A stretch of 64,000 nucleotides of DNA from Sacculina carcini (lineage: Eukaryota > Arthropoda > Thecostraca > Sacculinidae): NCBI GenBank assembly GCA_916048095.2, contig OU696582.1, positions 6,810,270-6,874,269 on the forward strand. Direction: 5' to 3'. Positions 1 to 10,645 of the stretch are shown here, in pieces. The notes beneath the pieces were generated by a model, which was given only the letters and a program-made list of their open reading frames with translations, searched no databases and was not told the DNA's origin. The position numbers and the translations under genes are program-made. How positions within the stretch are numbered: the first letter of the stretch is position 1; every line of letters begins with the position of its first letter.

Positions 1-1308
1 GCAGTGCGTGTGAGACCTGTTTGCGTTATGAAAATGCAGCAGGGTCAGAACGACGGAGTGGTTTCTGTGGATCCACACCTGAACACGTTAACTCTACAAG
101 TACCATCCAGACGTCAAGCTGGAGATGGTGAAAATGTGTCGAGAACATTCAACTTCGACACCGTCTTTCCGTCACAGACCGGACAACAAGAAATCTACAT
201 CCGGATGGCTCGTCCCGTCGTGCAAAGCGTTATGGACGGATATAACGGCACCGTATTTACATACGGTCAAACAGGATCCGGGAAGACGTATACGATGACC
301 GGAGACAGCCGCAAGAGAGCCAGCAAGGGCATTGTGCAACACTCACTGGCTGATGTTTTTGATCAAATCGCCCATTCTCCAGCGAACGTGGAATATGACG
401 TTGACGTTTCTTATCTGGAGATTTATAATGAAAAAATCAGCGACCTACTCCAGCTAAATACGAATTTGGACATAATGAACGTGAAAGGACTGGGTGTTCA
501 AGTCAAGCACTTGTCAAAGCATAAGGTGCAAACTTTGGACGAGATAAACAGCTACCTGAAGAGAGGCAACAAACGTCGTAAGATCTCTTCTACTAACATG
601 AATCGATGCAGCTCAAGGTCGCACACCATTCTCATAATTACTGTGCGGCAGAGAATAATGAGCGAAGTCGACGGCACCACGCAGACCAGAGTAGGAAAGC
701 TTCATCTGGTCGATCTTGCTGGCTCGGAGCGGCTCAGCAAGACTCAAGAGGCGAAACACAACGAGCGCGATGCTATCACAATAAACAGTAGCCTGAACGC
801 GCTCGGAAATGTTATTTCCGCCTTAGTACAAGGTCGAAAACACGTGCCGTATCGTGACTCCAAGCTGACCCGGCTATTGCAAGATTCGCTGGGCGGAAAC
901 GGCCGGACGGCCATGCTAGCCACCATAAGCCAAGAGGATGCGCATTACGAGGAGACGCTGAACACGGTGCGTTATGCACTCCGCGCAATGTGTATCCAGA
1001 ATACCATGCAAATGAACACTAATATGGGCCCAGTGCAAAACAACCGTAACAAATACGGTCTGACACCAGCCCAACTACGAAGGATCAACGCGGCCCAAGA
1101 GAAACGTTCTCGAAGAAATGCATCTTTTTGTCAAAACTGTGCGTCAATGCCCACACATCGACCTGGGCGACAAGAACCTAATGCTTCAACGGAGAGAAGC
1201 ACGGGTTTTTTGAGGAACTTGTTTTCCGGATTTCAAAATCGAATGCGATGCGTGAATAGCATACTATTCAATATGATGTCGACCGTAAATAATGTGATCG
1301 ACAATTGA
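1..1308 (+). CDS. Kinesin motor-domain protein, 3' part, intronless
   Basis: The frame is open from base 1, so the N-terminus lies upstream; 435 codons are visible before the stop at 1306-1308. An ATP-driven microtubule motor is indicated by the P-loop GQTGSGKT (about residue 89), switch I NxxxSSRSH (about 200-208), switch II DLAGSE (about 238-243) and the microtubule-binding VPYRDSKLTRLLQDSLGG block (about 282-299). The motor ends near residue 333. Only about 100 residues follow, basic and Ser/Asn-rich, with no coiled-coil heptads, so there is no normal stalk or cargo tail. The whole motor lies in one exon, unlike the finely split genes downstream. This suggests a retrocopy that kept its frame, or a naturally compact gene. 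The motor resembles the N-kinesin group; I cannot assign a subfamily. Confidence 0.9.
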   Translation, partial: AVRVRPVCVMKMQQGQNDGVVSVDPHLNTLTLQVPSRRQAGDGENVSRTFNFDTVFPSQTGQQEIYIRMARPVVQSVMDGYNGTVFTYGQTGSGKTYTMTGDSRKRASKGIVQHSLADVFDQIAHSPANVEYDVDVSYLEIYNEKISDLLQLNTNLDIMNVKGLGVQVKHLSKHKVQTLDEINSYLKRGNKRRKISSTNMNRCSSRSHTILIITVRQRIMSEVDGTTQTRVGKLHLVDLAGSERLSKTQEAKHNERDAITINSSLNALGNVISALVQGRKHVPYRDSKLTRLLQDSLGGNGRTAMLATISQEDAHYEETLNTVRYALRAMCIQNTMQMNTNMGPVQNNRNKYGLTPAQLRRINAAQEKRSRRNASFCQNCASMPTHRPGRQEPNASTERSTGFLRNLFSGFQNRMRCVNSILFNMMSTVNNVIDN

Positions 1309-2372
1309 GCGTCTTCCACCCGAAACAATTTCCTCATGCAAAACGTCTGAAATTGATGGCCGGTGACACGAACAGGCGGCAGTTTTAGTCTGCTTCATCA
1401 AAACATGCTAGTATTACACGACCGGAAGACGTGACTAAATTACAAAAACTCCTTGACAGCAAAAGGCTACACTACCATGACAAAAACTAGAGACAAAAAG
1501 AAGAGTTCCGCTATTTTTCGACGCCATTCGAAAATATTCTGAAGACATATAGGAATAGTATAGTTGGCGTGCTGCAATTTTCCTGACCTCTTCAGTGTTC
1601 TTCAAATTTTCAAAGGGTTATGCTCACTATCTACTTCGCAAGTGACATATCCGGACTCTTATACTATAATTTGCCGCAATCTCAAGCTGAAAGACAGGGC
1701 GAGGAGATGAATGGTGGCAGCGGTTATTATTGCCATCACTACTGTCAGAATCTGTTAGGACATTTCATGTTCCTATTCCTCAACATCCAACAAGTTCGTC
1801 TTGTGAAGACACTGAAAGCAGGCGACAATGAGTAGCTTGGTAGCTATGATACCCCCGCCTCTGAGCGGTTAATACTTTCCTCTGGGAAAGGGGGACCTGT
1901 AGCCACAGTGGATGTTTGAACGACATGGACAGCGAAACGGATACCAAAAAGTCTCTGTCTCTCAACGTTACCTTTTATTGAGCTCGACCATCTGAAGCTT
2001 GTGATTTATTTTAATGACCTGCTTGCTCCGAATAGTGGTCAAATTGTCCATATCATCATTGCCGAGATGACAATACATCACCTGTTTGAATTTTTGCGCA
2101 ATCAATACCATTTTGATTTACAAAATTAGTTATTCCAATAACAGGATCCAAACATAACTTGAGCGAGTTAGAACTGTGATTTGTGAATTCCACCACATCA
2201 CCTGTGAATCCCACCACACCACCTCATCTTGTTCCGAACACTCTCAATCTCCCCAGCTGGGTCGATTCTTTCGTGTAAGTATTTCACTTTGATTAGCTAT
2301 GACGTATTCGTGTACGTATGTGATGTATGTGCATGCATGCGGGTGTGTTTGTGCTGTCGGGTAATTTCGACA
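1309..2372. other. Intergenic, no gene seen
   Basis: AT-rich sequence after the kinesin stop. No exon-like stretch with splice sites or protein similarity was recognised on either strand. Short open frames here have no codon bias or motif. Confidence 0.5.
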
Positions 2373-2637
2373 TCAGACTCAGGACCGGATTCAAGGGGGC
2401 AAAGAGGGCACCTGTCCAGGGGCCTCCACATTTTAGGGGGCCTCAAAAAAGTTATTTTGTAAACGTGATTAAGATGACCAAAATTCATTACTGGCAGGAC
2501 CAGCCGTGCTGATTTTCGGTGGAGCTTACAGCGCCCCCGGTGAGGCTTGCTTCCCTCACCACCCGCATCAAGCAGGGTAGGCCTCCACACATAGATTGCC
2601 CAGGAGCCTCCACATGCCTGAATCCGGCGCTGATCAG
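2373..2637. mobile_element. MITE-like element with CCGGATTCA ends
   Basis: CCGGATTCA at about 2384-2393 is matched by TGAATCCGG at 2619-2627, in inverted orientation, about 230 bp apart. The interior has G/C-run rich ends (GGGGGC, GGGGCCTCC) as in the other small transposons of this window. No coding capacity. A target duplication was not resolved. Confidence 0.45.
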
Positions 2638-2686
2638 ACTCATACAGATCCTGATTGATTATGTAGAGCATTCAATTACTAATTAG

Positions 2687-2964
2687 CAGTAGCGGATCCA
2701 GAGTGCAATTTTGGGAGGGGGCTGACCTGTGTGTATGTAGTGACCAGGTAGCGTGTGAAGGTCATGATTTGGGGCATTCTTGAATGATATACACACACAT
2801 TTACAAACACATGCGCGAATATGCTTTGCGATAATGCTTATATAAATAAATTCTACAAACAGATAAATTTTATTGACCAATTTTAGTGAACCTCTTAGTT
2901 ATGAGGAGTTGATGAATACATTTGGGGGGCTTCAGCCCCTAGCCCCCCTCTGGATCCGCCTGTG
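2687..2964. mobile_element. hAT-type MITE, copy 1 (8-bp target duplication)
   Basis: Terminal inverted repeats CAGTAGCGGATCCAG (2687-2701) and CTGGATCCGCCTGTG (2950-2964) are flanked by a perfect 8-bp duplication CTAATTAG (2679-2686 and 2965-2972). That is the duplication length of the hAT superfamily. No transposase is encoded. A second copy in the opposite orientation lies at 32060-32290 and shares internal blocks, for example TAGTTATGAGGAGTT and the GCAAAGCATATTC block. Confidence 0.85.
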
Positions 2965-3465
2965 CTAATTAGATCAGGTTAATTGATAAAGTGGTCATTC
3001 AAGATACAATAGATATGGACATAGGACAAACGCGGTAATTCAATTCCGTTCTTAATTGCATTATGGGTAATAATAACAGTAATGAATCTTATATAATAAA
3101 TGATAAAATTATATAATAATACCAATAATTATAAACGTTCTTACTTGCATTTTTGGTAATGATAATAGTAACAAAAATCTGAGCAATCGAAGAAAAATGC
3201 ACAGTTGGCTTTTTGAAACGATTAATATATTTTTTAAATTCACGAGACAAAATGTCAATGGGTTGAAAATTGAAATAAAAAGAAAAATTGGCGCATTCCG
3301 GTCAGTAACGATCACATTTCCTCCATAATTAACATTATCGTCATTGTGCAAACATTTCCATCATGAATCTCATTAAATGATGGCTGAAAATAAATGTCTT
3401 GGTCAGCTACAAATTAACTTGGAATTGTATGTATGTTTTCATTCGATGTTCCATCAGATACAATT

Positions 3466-3800
3466 GCACACCGGTGCTAAATGGACTTGCTCCAATGCAT
3501 AGCCGTCACAGGGTATTATGAGGCCCCCCTGAAGGCAATAATTGTAGCCCCCATCACAAATAAAGCACCATTATAATAGAGGTACAACTTTTGGAAAACG
3601 CAGTTGCATGCAGCTTCTTGGTCTCCCGGGGAATTACAATACTTTTATGTGCTACTTTATGATAAATTTCGACATTATGCGTGATGCAACGGGAACGCTC
3701 AACACTGGGGCCCCCGACCGGGGGGAGGGTGGTGGTGTGCGGGGGGCGGTTGCTACGACTCTGCTCCAATGCATAATATACCCTATATATGCATGTTTTC
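3466..3800. repeat. Dispersed repeat family B, copy 1
   Basis: About 300 bp shared with 8440-8745 in the same orientation. Common blocks include CTTGGTCTCC, TTATGATAAATT, an ATGCGTGA block, GGGCCCCCG and GGCGGTTGCTACGACT. No coding potential. It lies just past the 3' end of the glycosyltransferase gene. Class unknown. Confidence 0.6.
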
Positions 3801-3883
3801 ACTCTGAAAATTTAGATAAAAAAGGTGTCTTATACATGGAAAAATACGGTAATCCAGTTTTTTTGTATTCAATTACAATCACA

Positions 3884-6800
3884 CTAGTGTTTCTTGATTT
3901 TATGCGGCGAAAATGTCGCCGGCCGTGAGTCGTGCAATTTGCTGCGCCACCGACGAATAGCGGCGCCGGCGCACCAATAAACGGCGTAGACGAGAACGGC
4001 GCAGGCGGCGACAATTGCGGCCAATACGTCGAGCAGCCAGTACTGGTACCAGGACAGGTGCGAGTCGATCATTTGCAGGTGCGTCAGCGGACTGTGTGTG
4101 GCCGTCATGTTGATCCAGTGTAGCGCGTGTTCGAGATCAGTGCGCCATTGCGACCGCCACATTGACGACACGGCCGACACACGCGCTCGCAGACTGCCCC
4201 CATTACCCCATCACCCACCATACCCCGTCCGTTTCCCCAAACACACACGCATGCACAATAATATTCAATAAAATTGCGTAGGTTCATTCATAGTGTGACA
4301 TTGCGGCTGCTGCTAATGTAGCATTGTTTGAAGTTTGGGAGTTGACAAAATTTTGCACTAAGTGAAGAAAAATAGGTGAATAAATAACTATTATAGAAGC
4401 GTGGGAATACTGAATACTAATATAGAACGAATAAGCGGGGAACACTGACGTGTTATTGTAGATGAGCTGGAGGAGACTGTCGTGTACCAGATCAGGCGTC
4501 AGTCCATGCCTGTTGAGACCGATGCCCAGCTGACGAAAGTGCAGAAATCTCGAGTTGACCCCCTGGTCGCCCAATATAGGAACACCCACTGCGGTCCACA
4601 CACGCACAAATCAACAATATTATGGGACACACGAATGGATGATCGATATATAGATACATATATCGATACATAGACAGATGGATACATGTATAGACAGATA
4701 GATAGGTACATAGACAGACAGATAGATACACAGACAGATAGATACATAGATAGATAGATATATAGATAGATAGATACATAGATCGTGTACTAGTAACGTT
4801 ATCGAACTTTAATCTTGAAATTGTGTGTATATCATATATTTTCATTGGGTATTTCGTTTTTTGCAATCGTATATTTTTCTTTGCTCTCAATTTTTCGTTC
4901 TCGCACCCAATCTTAGATTTTCGATAATATATTAAAAAAATATAAATGGCGTAATAAATTTGTATTCAATATTCATCCAAACAGCTCACGTTCCTTCATG
5001 AAAAATAAGTAAAACGTTGTCTCCAGGAAAAATACAAATAATTTATAAGCGCATTTTCTTGTTTTCACAAGACTCCTCGCATCCCTCATGAGCCAGGCTC
5101 GCATCCCGGTTAAGAATAACTGTGATAGAGAAATACAGTACTCACATATGGGCACCCCCATGTAAAGCGACTCCATGATACCGTTCATTCCACAGTGACT
5201 GACGAAAACTTTAGTCTTCTTGTGACCTGTCAGAGACATTGTTCTTAGCATACATCAAATATACAAAATGTTATCTTTTAATCGCATATTATTGAGCCAA
5301 AGTTTTTCATTAGTAAGGTATATAGCCTCCGTAATGAACGATAACGAGCGAACACACAAATACTTGAAAATGTTTTCAAACTCCAATTCTATGTAGCTGC
5401 GTTGTCTGGTCAGACTTCGTCCATCTACTGATAATCGTGTAATTCCACTACTACCAGATTCATGGTCGAGTCGTCGGCGACTAAACCGGCTCCCCACTGT
5501 TCTGCAGTGTGGAGGGTGGCTAGACATCCGCAGGAATAAAACAAAACCTGTTTCAAGGGCGGATGAGCTATCTGATAGCGAACGGCCATCTAGCAAGCTC
5601 CCATTTTTGCAAACGTGTTTTCATTTTTCTATTTGTGCCTACTCCCTGCTCGCTGTGATGTTTCTGTCAGTTGTGTTTTTTCGCGCCTGTGTATAAATAT
5701 GTGCGCTATATTAAATATATGTTGTTGTTGTCGCTGCGGATCAAAAAAATTTAAACCACAAACCAGGATGTTAAATTTAGCACATGAAAATTCACTATAG
5801 CAAATACAAATCAATGATTAAATAGTTCATTATTGTTATCATAACTATTAGTTAATCATTAGAGGAATACAACACTTTTTTATCAAATTATATCCTTAAT
5901 GTTGATTTTAGCCTACATTTGTCAGCTCACGCACCGAGAACGTCTAACTGTTGGAACCAGTCGACAACACGCACGTTTTGCGGTATTTTTCTGGATCGAA
6001 GGCGGCGCACATCGAAACGCATTAACACCTGAAAACCACGCCAATTAAATCCAAATATTGACAACTGCATTTGCCTAGACAGACAAAGACAGGAAAATAG
6101 AAAGACAGAAAGCACAATAAAAATAGCCGAAATCTGATGTGCAGCACAAGCTGTGTATTTTAAGCGACGAACAACTGTCTAAATTGGCAACGCTGATAAA
6201 TTGATAAAACATCAACTGGTAACGCTGTGAAAATGCAGCAAACAAGACAGTGGCGGCGCCAAGGGGAGTTTGGAGGCGCTGTAGCCTCTCCATTTCTGGT
6301 GGACTGGAGGTGTATAGTGCAGCGATGTTAATTGTTGTGCTAATATATTATTTGTTTTTGTTATTCTTACAGTATTTAACTATTTGTTACTGTAACAATA
6401 TGTCTGTTACTGTAACTATATTTCTGTCAATGTGCCATTATATGTTCTATCCTATAATATTCACCTCGATTCGTTCAATATATAATATCCTTCAATTATG
6501 GTTCAAGTTCGAGGACTGAATCGGTGCGCTCCAGTCACATATTATAATATTATGTACGAATACTCGTAGGCAGCGATCGAGTGTAGCTCTTCATGTTTCG
6601 CTAAGCCCCCACAACGTTTTCCTTAGCCCTCCCCATCGGAAAAATCCTGGCGCCGCCACTGAAACAAAACCTTAAAAAGTATAACAACAATAAAATTAAC
6701 TTTTAAGGTAGTTTTATTATGAATCACGATGTTCGATTGCATATACGAATTGAAAATTTTATAAAAACACTAAATAACCCTCGCCATCATAGTCAGACGA

Positions 6801-9800
6801 TTTCAGAGGGCGTAGCTTTCTCCAAGCAATTCATTTTGAAGTTTCATAGTGCGAAGAGGCGACTCTGGCAGTATATTAGATTAGATTGACAAAACATTAG
6901 GTTGAGAAAATTTTATTTAACGAATTTTTTACAGTACCTCGCCTCCTGCAAAGGCAGCACTTTACATTAGAACGCTAAACCTAACCTAACCTAAAATCTA
7001 TTAAAATATAGAAACATTTTTGTGCGTTTTTAATAAATTAGCTCAATTTAATGTTCTTGAATCCTTAAACATTTAGCCTAGACACTTCTTGGGGGCCGTC
7101 TGGCTTTTTCGGGTTCTTTTTGCTTCAAATGTTTTTTTTGTCCTTCAAATGTTCAAAATCCTTCAAATTTCAAGCATATGGCCTTAAAAAAGTCAATTGA
7201 AACATTTGGTCTATACAAAGTTGTTTTTCCTTGAGACAAGGCCAATTTTTCGCGCGCGCGTGCACAAAAGTGTCCCCTTTTGAGAGATTCGGAATATGCT
7301 CACCCTAGTGTTACCTGGTATTGACGACAAATAATGATTTACTCCCGTGTATGTGATAGCTGTCGCCGTCGGGTTTGGAATGTATAAGAAAGGTTATTTG
7401 ACCTTTTGCTTCAGTCGTTCGAAGGCAAATAGGAACGCGTCGAGAAACTCGTCGGAGACTGTGAACGCGTCGTAGCAAGTGATTCCCAAGCTGAACACGA
7501 CAACCCCGTGTTCTCCAGAACTTGCCATGAAACTCTCCATGTCCTGCCGACAATAACAGCCAGATGCAATCGGCATGTTCAAGTCATTACCTCCAAAAGT
7601 ATAACAAATTCGGTATTTCCAAGCTTTATTTCAATTAATTTTAATTATTTTCGGGAAAATATTGCGTTGATATCAAATCGGCCGCCTTTTCTTTTCGTCG
7701 GCCTTTTCTGTACTTCTCTCTTTTTCACTGTTTGTAGCGGCATGTGATTATCTACTGCTCGCATATATAATTCAAGGAATCGCTCGTATGTCGCATTCAC
7801 ATTATCAAATAAAGACTTAAAAATAAATATAGCGATTAAATATGTGTTAATATTGACCAAAAAAAGTAAAAAATCTAATTTTAAGTGATCTCATGAGATC
7901 ACCGGGATGTAACGGGTTAAGACACAAACACACACATACACATACACAAACACACACATACACAAACACACACACACACATCACAAACATATACACAAAC
8001 AAACGAGCAAGCACAAATATATACAAACGATAAACAATTACAAAACAACATATCTCCCTGAACTGGACGAGTTTCAACTAATTGTTCTAACCATGGGCTA
8101 TCCTGCGGGACATGGGGGTATATATATCCCCGACAAATATGCTGGGGGTATGAATATGCAATTACACCCCCCCCCCCCCCCCGATAAGTATGCTGAGCTC
8201 AGTTCATTGGGCATATTATCATCAAAATCAGCATAGCCAAAAATAAAAATACACGACAAGTGAATAAATCGATAAATATGAGAAAATTGCACTTCACACA
8301 ATATACTTTTCATTGAGGTATGTGTATTATAATTGAATATGCCGAAAATAATTAAAAATCCCATGCAATTGACCAACTGAGCAAATTTAGAACACTAATG
8401 CATGATGGCTGTCATCTCCCGAGCATCGACACTACGCTTCTAACAACCTACTCACAAATTGCTCTACGTGCAGAGTCGATACAAGGTCTTATGTCTTCAC
8501 CCAAGGGCATTATAGCCTCCATAATAAATGAACCACCATCAGATAGAGGTCAGACTTTGGGAAAATGCGGTTACGAGCAGCCCCTTGGTCTCCTGGGGAC
8601 TTACTGTACTTTTATACGCTACATTATGATAAATTGTAATATCATGCGTGAGACAATGGTACCCCTGAACACTCGGGCCCCCGGCCGGGGGGTTTGGATG
8701 GCGGTTGCTACGACTTTGGAGATGCTAAACACCTGTTGATATATATTGAGCATTTGCTTGCAAAGTAAAAATTCAATAAAATGCAATCAAACAATTGCCC
8801 CTGTTAGGAGAAGATACCTGATCGAGCGGTTTGGCGTCGCGACAGTGCGGGCATCCGACCATTTGCACATGTGGCGGCAGCATAACCGGCTGCGAGCACA
8901 GGAAATTGCTGAACACCATAATCACGTTGACGCTACGAACCAGCGTGGCGGCGTCCGGCAAGCCGGGGTGGTATTTCTGCTCGCCAAACGACCAAGAATT
9001 ATTAATATTCAAATGTCCAAGAATAACTCATTTTTGTATTTGTAATTATAATTATTAATCAATCAATTTTTCCATATTTGCCTTAATTTTTACTAATAAA
9101 ATAATAAATACCAATCATAATTACTGTTTAATAAATAAAAACAATGTTGATTCCAAAACGTATATTTGGAGAAAATTCACTGTCAATTTCATATATTTAA
9201 TCTCAGTTTAGAATGCATCCTAGAATGTCTCTAGATAGCGCTAGAGCCAGTGGCGGCGCCAAAGGGGGCTTAGAAGGACTGAAGCCCCTCAAAGATGTAC
9301 TAGCCTTCCTTCGGCCCCCCGAGAATCATGACCATGAACATTTCAAGTGTAGATCCTCATCCTTCGCCAAGTCCTTGTACCATTTTCCTCAGCCCCCTCC
9401 AGACACTACTGTATACTACAAGCGTTAACGCTTCTTTTCAGATCCGACCTTCTCTCAACGCAATGGCACCGGATTTAGAAGACATTAGAAATAACCACCT
9501 CGCCAGAAAGCATGTACTCAAAGGTGATATGTGACTCATTGAGTCATATAATCCACATAATGTATCGGATTCTGACCAAGACGCTTACTGTGACATCTAG
9601 AAATTCCCTATACAGCCGGGGAATCGAACCCCGGACGCCCGGGTTCCGAGTCCAATGCGCTACCACTAGGCTGCTGCGCTTACACTTATAGACCGCGTAA
9701 CTACCTGTATATGGGCATTGACCACCGAGAACTGTTTGAGAATGATCAGCTTCTGTATGACGGCCAGCAGTGTGTTGTACACGCGGCCCGAAAACGACAT

Positions 9801-10550
9801 TTGTGGCCCGAGGTTGGAGAAGAATTCATTGGTCACCGATGGCAGATTCATTGAAGACGTGAAATGACTCTACCACACATAGACAACAGATTCATAGATA
9901 CACACATATATCATTTCATCAAATATTCATATAGTGTGCACGCAATATATGAACAACATAGATAACAGATTCTAAGTAGATGAGGCTACTTAGAAGCAAA
10001 ACAATGGTTTCTACGACCTGAAAAATGGCTTGGCGACTTTGGGTCAAGACCAGGAGGTTAGGAACAACTGATGTAGATTATGTGGATTATATGATAATGG
10101 TGATGAGCATTATGACCACAACAGCCTGGCTCCTTCAGAAATAATGTCTGAAAGCCCATTACCGGTTCATGAATGAACACCTCGTCATACGCCCACCTCT
10201 TTTATTTAGGTCCGGACAAAAATAGGATGTGCAATCCAAAGGCAGGTGCCAAATCCTTGCTTTATTATCGCTCTATCCCTCTTGAATATCGCACGAGGCA
10301 AAAGAGGAAGAACATGGAGGAAAAGTGTGGCTTAATTGTAATGGCGTAACGATGTGTGTCGATATGGGAGTGTAGGTGTGTGCGTATGGTTGAGTGATTG
10401 TAGAGTGTGAGAGGTGCGTACTTGTGTGAATGGCTTCTTTGTGCATGTGCTGTATTGCAGCGAGGAGTGTGCAAGATTGCAAGTGTCGAGTGTCAGGTAT
10501 CGTTGTGGCGTTGGTTTGCTCCGCATGTGTATGTGTGTGTGTGTGTGTGT

Positions 10551-10645
<95 letters not shown>

